Shown here: in pieces, positions 47,330-58,857 of the stretch | Layout of the letters: each line of letters opens with the position of its first letter | How positions within the stretch are numbered: position 1 is the stretch's first letter | Assembly (NCBI RefSeq): GCF_039545095.1 | Contig: NZ_BAABRS010000002.1 | Span: 712,850-776,849 of the forward strand | Source of the DNA: Fodinibius salicampi | GTDB lineage: Bacteria; Bacteroidota; Rhodothermia; Balneolales; Balneolaceae | Length of the DNA stretch: 64,000 bases | Direction: 5' to 3' | Program-made: the position numbers and the translations under genes | Notes under the pieces: model-generated | Seen by the model: only the letters and a program-made list of their open reading frames with translations | Told to the model about the DNA's origin: nothing | Database searches by the model: none

Positions 47330-47371
47330 ATTTGTCCTCATTCCGTATTTAATCACGCATATTACTATGTA
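47330..47371 (+). promoter_or_regulatory. Shared promoter-like element, copy C
   Basis: ATTTGTCC, 17 bp, then ACGCATATTACTATGTA, nearly the same as copy B. The region before ATTTG (GATCG) also matches copy A. It lies 53 bp before the protease gene. Confidence 0.65.
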
Positions 47372-47424
47372 GAAGAATTATAAGACAAATCAATGATTCA
47401 AGTTAAATTCAAGAGGTGACCTTT

Positions 47425-48573
47425 ATGGGAACACAGAAAAGTTACTTAACAACTAAGAATTCTAATTTTTTATCTTCTCTTCGGTTTATTGTTAAGCAGG
47501 GTGGTATTTTATTTGCAGGTTTATTCCTGTTGTTTGGAATCTCCGCCTGTGATATTACCGAGGAACAGGCAGAAGAAAAGGAGGGACAGGAAGAAGTAGA
47601 GTTTGTTAATCAGGAAATCTCAACTGAAGAGGCTGCAGAAGCCCGGGATTTCTGGACCACTGAGCGACTACAGCAAGCGGAACCGTATCAGCCTGAGTGG
47701 GAAAGCCACGAAGAGGAAGATCCTCCAGGTACACAACCTAACTATGATGTACCTGGAGAATCCGTGGAGTTACTGCAAAGGGAAGGAAATCCTCCTGAAG
47801 TGATGAAGGGAAGTGATACGGGTACCAAGAGAGTAAATAAAGATACCCAGGTACGTGATGCTTCCCAGGTTAGTGAGAACTATACTCAGTATCCATACCG
47901 ATCAGTGGGTAAGGTATTTTTTACAAAAGATGACAACTGGTTTTCATGTAGCGCTTCAGTTATAGCATCGGAGAACCGGAGTGTGGTTTGGACCGCAGGG
48001 CACTGTGTGTCTGAACAAGGAGAAGAAGACTGGCATGATAATTGGATCTTTATACCTGCTTATGAAAGTGGGGACGAGCCACTTGGAAGATGGTCAGCTC
48101 GTGTAAAAACAACGATAGTTGCCTGGCATTCGGGCGGAAATCGTAACTATGACTTAGGTGCGGTTGTTGTTGAAAAACGCGACGAACGACCTATTGCCTC
48201 CGTTACCGGTTCGCTCGGATGGTGGTTTAATGCTTCCAGAAATAAAGATTGGAGAGTGCTTGGCTATCCCGGTTCTGGTAATTTATTCAGTGGACAGAAG
48301 ATGTGGGAATGCTTCGCACCATATGACGGTGCAGATGGCGTCGGTTCAAATCCAGGCCCACGTACTTCTGCCATTGTTGATTGTGATATGACCGGAGGAG
48401 CAAGTGGAGGTCCCTGGGTTGTCGCTTTTGAGAATTGTCCCAGTTGCTATATAAACGGCGAAACCAGTTGGGGATGGTGGAGAAGAGGCCATTCTAATCT
48501 GAGTACACAGCTGGCCAGCCCGTATCATGGAAGTGCAGCCCATAACCTGCTTCAGTTTGCCGAAGGATTTTAG
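47425..48573 (+). CDS. V8-like trypsin-fold serine protease, lipoprotein
   Basis: The start at ATG 47425 follows AAGAGGTGA. A long signal with lipobox GISAC (Cys42) exports and anchors the 382-residue protein. An acidic, Pro-rich segment of about 100 residues, perhaps a propeptide, precedes a protease domain with the full triad: TAGHC, NYDLGAVVV and GGASGGPWV. Glutamyl endopeptidases of Staphylococcus V8 type have this layout. Six or more cysteines in the domain suggest disulfides. Together with its promoter element it could belong to the same regulon as the two lipoproteins upstream. Confidence 0.86.
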   Translation: MGTQKSYLTTKNSNFLSSLRFIVKQGGILFAGLFLLFGISACDITEEQAEEKEGQEEVEFVNQEISTEEAAEARDFWTTERLQQAEPYQPEWESHEEEDPPGTQPNYDVPGESVELLQREGNPPEVMKGSDTGTKRVNKDTQVRDASQVSENYTQYPYRSVGKVFFTKDDNWFSCSASVIASENRSVVWTAGHCVSEQGEEDWHDNWIFIPAYESGDEPLGRWSARVKTTIVAWHSGGNRNYDLGAVVVEKRDERPIASVTGSLGWWFNASRNKDWRVLGYPGSGNLFSGQKMWECFAPYDGADGVGSNPGPRTSAIVDCDMTGGASGGPWVVAFENCPSCYINGETSWGWWRRGHSNLSTQLASPYHGSAAHNLLQFAEGF

Positions 48574-48644
48574 GTTAACTGATCAAGTAATTTATTTGGA
48601 TTTTGTGGATGGGGAATGAGATAGTCTGTAGATAATCATGAAAT

Positions 48645-48679
48645 GCCCTCAGCGGTATGAAAGCCACTGAGGGCTTTTT
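48645..48679 (+). terminator. Terminator after the protease gene
   Basis: GCCCTCAG pairs with CTGAGGGC, extended by an inner GG/CC pair, and is followed by TTTTTA. Confidence 0.88.
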
Positions 48680-48746
48680 AACGGAACAAATCAAGAGGCT
48701 GATCGCAGGAAAATATGCAAGCAGAAATGTAGCTATGGTGGGAAAA

Positions 48747-51452
48747 TTATTTTAATGAATAAGTCTTTGCCAAAGAATCAGCGCTGGAATGGTATCCAAG
48801 CTGTTGATAAACCGAGCTGAGTCGCTTTACATTCTGTTGGAAGTCCGGGTGTCCAGTCCCCTGCAACTCTTTTCTTATATCCAGAGCATTTTCCAGTAAA
48901 TCTTTTGCCTGTGAAATTTTTTTTCTTTTTAATTCCAGCTTTGCCCTGTAACTGTATAGGTTAGCAAAACTGATATTTTCGGAATCATACCTATCCCTCA
49001 TTATTGAAAGGGCTTCTTTGAAGACTTTATCGGCAGCCTCAAGGTTGTTTTTAGCTGTAAGCGTTTTTGCCAGATTTGATTTTACGATGCCAACATAGCG
49101 ATGGTTTTCTCCCAGTGATGAGGCGTAAATATCGATAGCATTGCGGTAGGCATGCTCTGCAGAATTCAGTTGTGCTTTCTCAAACAAAGCATTTGCCAGA
49201 TTATTGTAAGCAGTGCCGGTTTGTATATGGGAATAACCTAAAAGGTTTTTTCGGACTTTGAGGGCTTGGCGATAGTAGGTTTCAGCTTGATCATAATTTC
49301 CTTGATCGACAAGGAATCCGGCAAAATTATTCAGGCTTTGAGCTGTTATTGGATGATTTAGACCATAAATCTTTTTTCGTATTTTCAACGTTTCAGTATA
49401 ATAAGTCTCTGCCAAATCAAACTCACCCCTTGTCCGGTATAGGACAGCCAAATTATTTTTTATGTTGGCGACTTTAGGATGAATATTGCCATAATTATTT
49501 TGTCTTATTCTCAGGGCTTCTTGATAAAACTGTCTTGCTGTTTCCAAATTTCCTTTTGACTTTTCGAGGACCCCCAGGTTGTTCAGGCTGTTGGCAATAT
49601 CGGGATGGTTGGGCGTTAAATTATTTTGTCGAATTTCCAGAGCCCTATTATAAAGTACTTCAGCCGAATCGAGATTCTCTTTGTACCTCATCAAGGCTCC
49701 CAGATCACTGAGTGTTTCGGCATATTGGATATCATTGGGACCCAGAATATTTCTTCGGATATCCAGTGCTTTGGCATAATATGGTTCTGCCTGCTGGGTT
49801 TCTTGTGCTTTTTGGTGTAACCCGCCAAGATCGTTATAGATAGATGCAACTTCAGTATTTAATTCGCCATTTATTTTAGTTTGAATGTTGAGGGCACGTT
49901 TTAACAGCATCTCGGCCCTGTCATATTCTCCCAGATTTGTATAAACCCTTCCCATAGTATGCAACATTTGACTTTGAACCCCCGGTTGTTCACCGAGCTG
50001 ATCAATTTGGTTGAGTCCTTCTTCAAGAATAGATTTGACTGGTACTGTTTCTCCGTTGGTTTCAGCGGGATTGCTAGCAGAAAAGAGACTGACTAAAAAT
50101 TCAGAAGTTTCTTGTGCTCTTTCTGCCTGTAGACGAGCTCTGTTTCTTTCCTGGGTTATACGCCAGGTATAAATGCCAGCAAATGAGACAATCAGGAATA
50201 TAAAACCCATTGTGGCTGCCAATTCTGTTTGATGCCTTTTAATAAACTTTTTTGCTTTATAACGTAATGTATCCTTTCGGGCAATAATCGGTCTGTTTTG
50301 TTTATAGCGCCGGAGATCTTCCAAAAATTGTTCAATAGAATCGTATCGTTCTTCCGGTTCCTTTCTTAACGCTTTCTGAACAATAGCATCCAGATCACCT
50401 TTTAACGTTTGGCTAAGTGAAGTAGGCTTTGTATGACGATCTCTTGCTTTCTTTTGACGAATATCATCCGGTAATTGCAAAAACCTCTTGCGGGGTGTCG
50501 AATGAGGCTTCGTCCGGATTATATTTTCAATTTCTGTCAGTTTTTTCCCTTCAAAATCAAAGGGATGTGCTCCGCAAAGCAACTCGTGAAATACAATGCC
50601 GAGCGTATAAATATCCGTCGCAGTGGTAATCGTCCTGTTCTCTATTTGTTCCGGTGACGCATAGCTGTAGGTAAGCAGGCGGGCTCCCGTTTGGGTCTGG
50701 TAAAGGGGTTGTTCCGGGTCTTCATGCTCAAGTAATTTTGCAATGCCAAAATCGAGAATTTTGACTTCCCCATCTTCAGTAACTAAAATATTGGATGGCT
50801 TAAGGTCTCGATGAATAATAGCATTTTTGTGTGCATGTTGAACGGCGCGGCATATTGACCGGAAGAGCTGGATCCGTTCCTCAATGGAAAAGGAATGCTG
50901 GTTGCAATATTCGTATAAAGACTTTCCTTCTACATACTCCATGACCAAGTAAGGCAACCCTTCCGGGGTTAGCCCCCCGTCCAGAAGTTGGGCAATATTG
51001 GGATGATTCAGTTTTGCAAGTATCTGTCGTTCACGCTTGAATCGGGCTACATTTGAAGGAGTTTGCAATCCACGTCGTAATACTTTGAAAGCTACCTGTT
51101 GTTTGTAAGTATCATCCGCTCTCTTAGCTAAAAATACAGAACCCATGCCGCCGTGACCGATGAGTTCAATAACTTCGTAGCTGTCTATAGTAGTTCCAAC
51201 AAGAGCAGCATCTTTCTTCTGGACCTCTTCATTTAAAACATCCTGGGCAAGCTGTTGCTGATAATCGCTAAGTTCTTCCAGGAAACCTTCAGTATCAGAT
51301 TGTTCGATAGCATCAATAAGGGCGGTAACATCCTGCCTGAGCTGCTTGTCTCCCTTGCATTGTTCCTGTATATAGGCGTCTCGTTCTTTTTTTGTCAGTT
51401 CAAGTGCGGTATCTACAATGTTATTTATTTTCTTCCACTGCTGTTGATTCAT
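48747..51452 (-). CDS. Membrane serine/threonine protein kinase with TPR repeats
   Basis: Residues 1-75 form a helical domain also present alone at 44818-45003. The kinase domain (about 92-385) has IGHGGMGSV, the lysine of VAFKVL (K123), HRDLKPSN (214-221), DFG (234-236) and SPEQ. A transmembrane helix (412-430) separates it from ten or so TPR units (about 480-890) of the kinesin-light-chain type, which would lie outside the cytoplasm. The gene follows the ECF sigma gene by 12 bp. In this arrangement the kinase probably senses or binds something through its TPRs and controls the sigma factor (inference from known ECF-kinase pairs). Confidence 0.93.
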   Translation of the reverse strand: MNQQQWKKINNIVDTALELTKKERDAYIQEQCKGDKQLRQDVTALIDAIEQSDTEGFLEELSDYQQQLAQDVLNEEVQKKDAALVGTTIDSYEVIELIGHGGMGSVFLAKRADDTYKQQVAFKVLRRGLQTPSNVARFKRERQILAKLNHPNIAQLLDGGLTPEGLPYLVMEYVEGKSLYEYCNQHSFSIEERIQLFRSICRAVQHAHKNAIIHRDLKPSNILVTEDGEVKILDFGIAKLLEHEDPEQPLYQTQTGARLLTYSYASPEQIENRTITTATDIYTLGIVFHELLCGAHPFDFEGKKLTEIENIIRTKPHSTPRKRFLQLPDDIRQKKARDRHTKPTSLSQTLKGDLDAIVQKALRKEPEERYDSIEQFLEDLRRYKQNRPIIARKDTLRYKAKKFIKRHQTELAATMGFIFLIVSFAGIYTWRITQERNRARLQAERAQETSEFLVSLFSASNPAETNGETVPVKSILEEGLNQIDQLGEQPGVQSQMLHTMGRVYTNLGEYDRAEMLLKRALNIQTKINGELNTEVASIYNDLGGLHQKAQETQQAEPYYAKALDIRRNILGPNDIQYAETLSDLGALMRYKENLDSAEVLYNRALEIRQNNLTPNHPDIANSLNNLGVLEKSKGNLETARQFYQEALRIRQNNYGNIHPKVANIKNNLAVLYRTRGEFDLAETYYTETLKIRKKIYGLNHPITAQSLNNFAGFLVDQGNYDQAETYYRQALKVRKNLLGYSHIQTGTAYNNLANALFEKAQLNSAEHAYRNAIDIYASSLGENHRYVGIVKSNLAKTLTAKNNLEAADKVFKEALSIMRDRYDSENISFANLYSYRAKLELKRKKISQAKDLLENALDIRKELQGTGHPDFQQNVKRLSSVYQQLGYHSSADSLAKTYSLK

Positions 51453-51464
51453 ACCGAAAAAGAC

Positions 51465-52037
51465 CTATTTACTCTCTTTCTTTTTTAATTCCTTGTAGAG
51501 CCACCCCCGTGCTTTAGCCCAGTCTCGTTTTACTGTTCGTTCTGAGACTCCCAAAGCATCTGCCGTAGCGTGAACGGTCATCTGTCCAAAGAAACGGAGT
51601 GTTACAACATCGGCCATTCGTTGATCCAGCTGAGCAAGTTTATCGAGTTCCTCATCAAGGTCGATGATTTGTTCTGACTCCTGGTGAACTTTTAACAACT
51701 GGTCAACGTAGGTAACGTCTTTTTGATCTCCCCCGCGTTTTTTTGCTTTCTTTTTACGGGCATGATCAACCAGTATTTGACGCATACATCTGGCGGCAAT
51801 GGCCATAAAATGACTTTTATTTTTGGCCTCGATAGCCTCCTGATCAATCATCTTGATATAAACTTCGTGAACTAATTCGGTTCCCGAGATGGTAACTTCT
51901 CCATGCTCCGATTGAAGTTGGGAATAGGCCAGTCGTTTTAATTCCTTGTAGATAAGTGGGAAAAGTTGGGAATAGGCTTCTTCATCACCCCGTTGAACTT
52001 TTATTAACAGATTGGTGACCTCTGACTTTTTTTTCAT
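51465..52037 (-). CDS. ECF-type RNA polymerase sigma factor (TIGR02999-like)
   Basis: The 190-residue protein has region 2 (LFPLIYKELKRLAYSQL, then ELVHEVYIKM) and region 4 (RMADVVTLRFFGQMTVHATA and LGVSERTVKRDWAKARGWL), joined by a longer linker with many lysines. It belongs to the sigma-70_ECF group often coupled to Ser/Thr kinases and not to a classical anti-sigma. It begins the sigma-kinase unit. I found no copy of the shared A-D element in its own upstream region, so it is not clearly autoregulated through that element. Confidence 0.92.
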   Translation of the reverse strand: MKKKSEVTNLLIKVQRGDEEAYSQLFPLIYKELKRLAYSQLQSEHGEVTISGTELVHEVYIKMIDQEAIEAKNKSHFMAIAARCMRQILVDHARKKKAKKRGGDQKDVTYVDQLLKVHQESEQIIDLDEELDKLAQLDQRMADVVTLRFFGQMTVHATADALGVSERTVKRDWAKARGWLYKELKKKESK

Positions 52038-52155
52038 TATCCCCGAATCAGTTCTTTTGAGTTTTCCAACGACCTTTTTAAATATATATGCTCTTTTAGG
52101 GGTTACAAAACATAAAAGATATTCATAGCTGATATCTTACACATATAACAATATT

Positions 52156-53064
52156 TTACGCCCGGGGATGAAATTCTTTGTGCACCTGGTGCAGCAGTGA
52201 ACGATCCACATGAGTGTATATTTCTGTAGTGATGATCGAAGAATGCCCCAGCATTTCCTGGACGGCGCGCAAATCGGCCCCGCCTTCTAAAAGGTGAGTG
52301 GCAAAGGAATGGCGAAAAATATGGGGATATACATTCTTTTCAATTCCAGCCCGTTCCGCCGCATCGTTGACAATATTCCAGATGCTCATGCGCGACAGTG
52401 GGTTGCCCCGCTGACTGAGGAAAACTTTATTTTGGGATTTTTGAGGATTTTTATCACTCTGAAATTTTGGTCGGACCGTCTCAATATAATGTTCAATAGC
52501 TAGTTGAGCAGCCTCTCCAACCGGGACCAATCGTTCTTTATTTCCTTTTCCCAGTACGCGGATAAAACCGATTTCAAAGATGAGGTTATTTAATTCAAGT
52601 CCCGTCAATTCACTGACGCGCATTCCTGTGGCATAAAGGGTTTCCATTATGGCTGCGTTACGGATTCCCGCATCGGTTTCGCGATTGGGACTGTCAATAA
52701 GCGCAGCAACTTCATCCGGATCTAAAACATCAGGTAGTTCTTTCGTTTTTTGAGGAAGTTCAATCAATTCTGCCGGATTGGCTTCTGCCATTCCCTCTAC
52801 CACAGCAAATTCATGGAACCCGCGTATACTGGATATATTTCGTGCAATAGAACTTACCGCTAGATCCATTGCAGAAAGCTCTTCTATATATTGTTCTATA
52901 TGTTGAAGAGTGACTCCATTTAGATTATGAATCCGAAGGTCACGGGCAACAAATCTCAGATATCGCTGGAGATCATTCTTGTAGGAAAAAACAGAATTTT
53001 CAGAGAGACTTTTTTCAAGTTTAATAAACTGCAAATAGCGTTGTAACTCTTCCTCGTAGTGCAT
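52156..53064 (-). CDS. xerD: Tyrosine recombinase XerC/XerD
   Basis: It resolves chromosome dimers. The N-terminal core-binding domain starts at Met 53064 (MHYEEELQRYLQFIKLEK); the longer open frame into pgpH is not needed. The catalytic residues are seen in YATGMRVSELTGL (Arg), LGKGNKERLVPV (Lys), HIFRHSFATHLL (HxxR), MLGHSS (His) and EIYTHV (Tyr). The 302-residue size fits XerD. It begins 4 bp after the pgpH stop, so the two genes are likely co-translated. Confidence 0.92.
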   Translation of the reverse strand: MHYEEELQRYLQFIKLEKSLSENSVFSYKNDLQRYLRFVARDLRIHNLNGVTLQHIEQYIEELSAMDLAVSSIARNISSIRGFHEFAVVEGMAEANPAELIELPQKTKELPDVLDPDEVAALIDSPNRETDAGIRNAAIMETLYATGMRVSELTGLELNNLIFEIGFIRVLGKGNKERLVPVGEAAQLAIEHYIETVRPKFQSDKNPQKSQNKVFLSQRGNPLSRMSIWNIVNDAAERAGIEKNVYPHIFRHSFATHLLEGGADLRAVQEMLGHSSIITTEIYTHVDRSLLHQVHKEFHPRA

Positions 53065-53068
53065 AGTG

Positions 53069-55525
53069 TTACGAGTTATAATACTCATCAACAGGTGGAG
53101 TGGAGTCTCCTTCTTCTTGTTCTTCGGCTTGTTTACTTTCCGATATTTTTGATCTCTCTGGCTTTTTATCTTCTGAAGACTGATCAGTTGATTCACTTTC
53201 TTTTTCTTCATCCGGGTATTCGACACGACTGTGATAAATACCGACTAAAATATTAAGGAATGTTTCCTTAATAGTAGTAAGATCCTTGAAGGTAAGGGGA
53301 GTCTTGCTAAGTTGACCCTCACTCACACGAGTCTCGATCATTTTATCAATAAGATTTTCGAGCTTTTGATAATTGGGGTCTTTCATGGCCCGGGAGGATG
53401 CTTCAATACAATCAGCCAATAACAGGATGCCGGTCTCTTTAGTTTGGGGGAGGGGGCCATCATATCGAAAATCTTCTTCACGAATCTCTTTTTTATCCTC
53501 ATCAGCATTTTCCTGTGCTTTATCCCAGAAAAATTTAATGAGGGAAGTGCCGTGATGTGTTTTAATGAAGTCAATAATGATCTCCGGCAGTTTATGCTCT
53601 TCTGCTATTTTTACTCCATTGGATACATGGGCTTTGATTACCAGAGCACTCATTCGGGGCTTCAGCTTATCATGTTCATTGCTTTCAGTTTGGTTCTCTG
53701 TAAAATAACCGGGGTTCTCCATTTTGCCGATATCGTGATAAAGTCCTCCTACACGACACAACAAGCTATTGGCACCGATGGCTCCTGCTGCCGCTTCCGC
53801 AAGGTTAGATACCTGCAGGCTGTGATGGAACGAGCCCGGAGCTTTGGTCATAAGATCCTTTAATAACGGCAGGTTGGTGTCGCTCAGCTCTAATAGGGTA
53901 AAGTCAGTAGTAACATTAAATGTTTTTTCAAATAAGAGAATAAGTGGATAGGTAAACAGGATGAAAATGGCATTAATCGCTATGAAAAACAGCTCATTGG
54001 CCAGTGCTGTCCATCCCTGAAAAGCCGTCATGCTAAAGGCTATCACAACAATAGTATATGATAAAAATACGATGCCGGGAGTGGTAAAGAAAAACTGCGA
54101 ACGCTTTTTAATATCACGAACCGAGAACAGGCCTAGGCTACACGCAACTGTAGTTGCTGTTACGTGTTCAAAATTATTGCCGTCAATAAGTCCTGTGAGT
54201 AGCGCAAGTGTAATAGTTGCCAATAATCCTACCCTGGAGTCAAATATGATTGTGAGAATAATGGGGGCAATAGCTACCGGGACAATATAGGATGAAATTG
54301 TATCCAGCTCGTAGACAATAGAGCTGCCTATACAAATAATTGACATAGCAATGAGCACCAGCAGGAGCAGGGCATTATTCTTAAAGATATAACGTCTGTA
54401 AAGGTACAGATAGAAGAAAAAGATGGTGACAATAGCTATTACGGCTATGATATCTCCCCCGTAGCGAAGCCAGCGTTCCATAGTAGTGGCATTTTGGGAA
54501 CGGGCCTCAGCCAGACTTTCAAGCATAGTTAACTTTTCTTCGGTAACAATATCACCTTTGCGGATAATAACCTGTCCTTGTGCTACCGCTCCTTGTGTAG
54601 TAGATACTTCTGACAGGGCTTCCTGAATATGGCTTTGAGTTTCTACAGGATCGAAAAGAATATTCGGTTGAATAACCTGTTCAAATATTCTTGTGCCGGC
54701 AGATACAATGTCCTCACTAAAAGTTTCAGATAAGGTTTGTTGAGTAAATACTATAGACTCTTTTATATCGTACAGATTAGCAACATTACGTGTTCGTTCA
54801 GTACGTTCTTTGAGATCACGGACAATTACTTTGTTTTTCTCCAGAGCACTTTTGGAAGTATCAATAATGCCTTCTTCAAGTAACTGTGTCGTAATATCAG
54901 TAATCTGCTGTTTCAAGACATTGAGAACAAACTCATTACGAACATTAAAGCTGGAAGCAGCAGTCTTATTTTGAATCACCGTTTGCTCATAATGGGTTAT
55001 CAAAGCCTTCCAGGTATCTTCTGAAAAATCCAGAGGAGCATTTTTTTTCATGTTTACAAATTGAAGGCTGTCTGAACGGCTGTCAGTAGCAGTATCTTCC
55101 TTGGCTATTTGCCACTGTTCGTAGCTGTTTAAAACAGGTTCCAGACTTTTGTATAGTGAGTCAAGTCGGTTTTGTATTTGTACATTAGCCTGGGGATCAA
55201 TGTTGTAAATCGGGAGCGTAGCATCTCTGATGTTTTCGCGCTCCATTGCAATGGTTTCCTGATCTTTTTTAATGGGAAAGGTAAAGGGGGCCGTTAAATT
55301 GTCAGCCCTCCATGGTTCTCCGATACTATAATTTATAGGTTCTTTAAAGCTTGTCTGTGGGATGGACGCAATTAATACTCCCAAAAAGCCGAGTATAATA
55401 AGAGACCGAATATAGATATTGTTTTGCAGAGACGAAGATTGCTCTTGTTGCTTTTTCTTTTCCCCGATTACAGGAACCTTTCGCTGTTTTTTAGGGGCCA
55501 GCCCAAGTTTTTCAAGAATGCTCAT
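53069..55525 (-). CDS. 7TM-HD (PgpH-like) cyclic-di-AMP phosphodiesterase
   Basis: An N-terminal anchor and a large extracytoplasmic 7TMR-HD domain (about 60-340) are followed by seven helices (about 350-560) and a cytoplasmic HD domain whose metal site is in SFHHSLQVSN and YHDIGKMENP. Related PgpH degrades cyclic di-AMP in Listeria. The C-terminal 60 residues are acidic and disordered. The 818-residue length is usual for this family in the Bacteroidota. It lies 138 bp after ligA and is followed directly by xerD. Confidence 0.91.
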   Translation of the reverse strand: MSILEKLGLAPKKQRKVPVIGEKKKQQEQSSSLQNNIYIRSLIILGFLGVLIASIPQTSFKEPINYSIGEPWRADNLTAPFTFPIKKDQETIAMERENIRDATLPIYNIDPQANVQIQNRLDSLYKSLEPVLNSYEQWQIAKEDTATDSRSDSLQFVNMKKNAPLDFSEDTWKALITHYEQTVIQNKTAASSFNVRNEFVLNVLKQQITDITTQLLEEGIIDTSKSALEKNKVIVRDLKERTERTRNVANLYDIKESIVFTQQTLSETFSEDIVSAGTRIFEQVIQPNILFDPVETQSHIQEALSEVSTTQGAVAQGQVIIRKGDIVTEEKLTMLESLAEARSQNATTMERWLRYGGDIIAVIAIVTIFFFYLYLYRRYIFKNNALLLLVLIAMSIICIGSSIVYELDTISSYIVPVAIAPIILTIIFDSRVGLLATITLALLTGLIDGNNFEHVTATTVACSLGLFSVRDIKKRSQFFFTTPGIVFLSYTIVVIAFSMTAFQGWTALANELFFIAINAIFILFTYPLILLFEKTFNVTTDFTLLELSDTNLPLLKDLMTKAPGSFHHSLQVSNLAEAAAGAIGANSLLCRVGGLYHDIGKMENPGYFTENQTESNEHDKLKPRMSALVIKAHVSNGVKIAEEHKLPEIIIDFIKTHHGTSLIKFFWDKAQENADEDKKEIREEDFRYDGPLPQTKETGILLLADCIEASSRAMKDPNYQKLENLIDKMIETRVSEGQLSKTPLTFKDLTTIKETFLNILVGIYHSRVEYPDEEKESESTDQSSEDKKPERSKISESKQAEEQEEGDSTPPVDEYYNS

Positions 55526-55663
55526 AAATATCTTTAGATCTGTCTTTCAAGAGGTAGAAACACTTGGAAGACATTAAAATGTACCTGCAAGATACTTTGA
55601 TTAACAAATTATACCAACTTACAATTTATTAAGTGATGTTTTTCAATAAAATGCTGTAGTGGT

Positions 55664-57664
<2,001 letters not shown>

Positions 57665-58708
57665 TTATTGACGTTCGAGCTGACGAATAACCGAAGGAGG
57701 CGGGGCCCCAATTCCCAGAGAATCGGGTGAAGGTTGCAGCCATTTCGGATCGCCTTCGAAAAAAGATCTGTTTATTTCTATGCGCCCCGTTTGTGGATTA
57801 AAAAACTGTTCCTTGAAATTAGTAATAGGGTGACCATTCATTAGCAAAACAATATTATTGATCCCATTACGGAATTGAAATTCATTTACAAAATTAAATC
57901 GTATGGCTTCCCCCTCTTCAATCCAATATGGATTAAGAGCTCCGGTAACATCCGTAAATACACGAACAGGTTCCAGTTTACCGTGTGCTGCATAAAGTAC
58001 TATGGAAAGAGTATCGGACAGCTCGTCTTTTGGAGCCTCTAACTGATTTCTTGTTGATGAAGTCAATTCGGCACTATCATTATTTTCTATAGCTGGAGAG
58101 CTGGACTGAAGAGTACCAGATGGAACGGTCGCCTGTATAGGCGTTTCCTGCTGTGAAGAGCTTTGGCCATTCTCTGTCGGTGGACGAAAATAAAACCAGT
58201 AAACAAGGAATGCTGCCACACCAAATAAAAGAAGGGTAAAAAAGACAGGCTTCCATTTTGGTCGCTGCTTGCTGAATGGAGAAAAACGTTCAGCCATATT
58301 AACCCAGTCGATAGAAGTAACCTTTTCAGATCTTTTTAAAACTATATCTTTTTGGGTAGTGCTGGTAGCAGGGTCGTTTTTTTGTCTTTTTTCGGAATTA
58401 GTTTCTTTTTTATCCGTTGTCGGTTCTTCCGGACGTAACTCATCATCAACAAGGCTGCCGTTATAGTGGCCTTTTTCCATCTGGTCGAGCGCATGGATGA
58501 TTTCCCTTTCATCAATAGCAAGTGTACTGGCATAACTGCGAACATAGCCACGGATATATGTCGTTGTACCGGTGATATCCTGGAAAAGAGAATCATCCTC
58601 AATAGCATTTAGAATATGTTTCGGAATTTTTGTGGACTGATGGATCTCTTCTAAACTAATTCCTTGATCCTTCCGAATGATCGCCAAATCATTTCCAAGT
58701 GATGGCAT
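57665..58708 (-). CDS. RodZ-like helix-turn-helix membrane protein
   Basis: The N-terminal HTH (LAIIRKDQGISLEEIHQ, then GYVRSYASTLAID) is followed by a Lys/Glu/Thr-rich linker, one transmembrane helix (about 155-175) and a periplasmic C-terminal DUF4115-like domain. RodZ links MreB to the cell wall machinery. The 347 residues fit. It is the first gene of the minus-strand group with ligA and may be transcribed from a promoter in the 149-bp region shared with comF. Confidence 0.85.
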   Translation of the reverse strand: MPSLGNDLAIIRKDQGISLEEIHQSTKIPKHILNAIEDDSLFQDITGTTTYIRGYVRSYASTLAIDEREIIHALDQMEKGHYNGSLVDDELRPEEPTTDKKETNSEKRQKNDPATSTTQKDIVLKRSEKVTSIDWVNMAERFSPFSKQRPKWKPVFFTLLLFGVAAFLVYWFYFRPPTENGQSSSQQETPIQATVPSGTLQSSSPAIENNDSAELTSSTRNQLEAPKDELSDTLSIVLYAAHGKLEPVRVFTDVTGALNPYWIEEGEAIRFNFVNEFQFRNGINNIVLLMNGHPITNFKEQFFNPQTGRIEINRSFFEGDPKWLQPSPDSLGIGAPPPSVIRQLERQ

Positions 58709-58857
58709 AGGATAAATGACAGATTATAAGTGATTAATAACCGTTGAATTGACCGTAAATCTAAACAAATATGACGGTAGGCAAAAGTTTTAATAGGTAA
58801 TACAATTTTATTTGTAAGGATTTGATTGCAAAATGATCTTACCTAGAAAAGTATTCA

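Noticed and set aside
52038..52155. Copy of the shared promoter-like element before the ECF sigma gene
   Set aside because: TTTTGTAACCCC and GCATATATAT occur but the spacing is about 8 bp too short; treated as no match.
53065..53226. Longer N-terminus for XerD
   Set aside because: It overlaps the end of pgpH in another frame, is lysine-rich and unlike XerD; the Met at 53064 gives the standard length.
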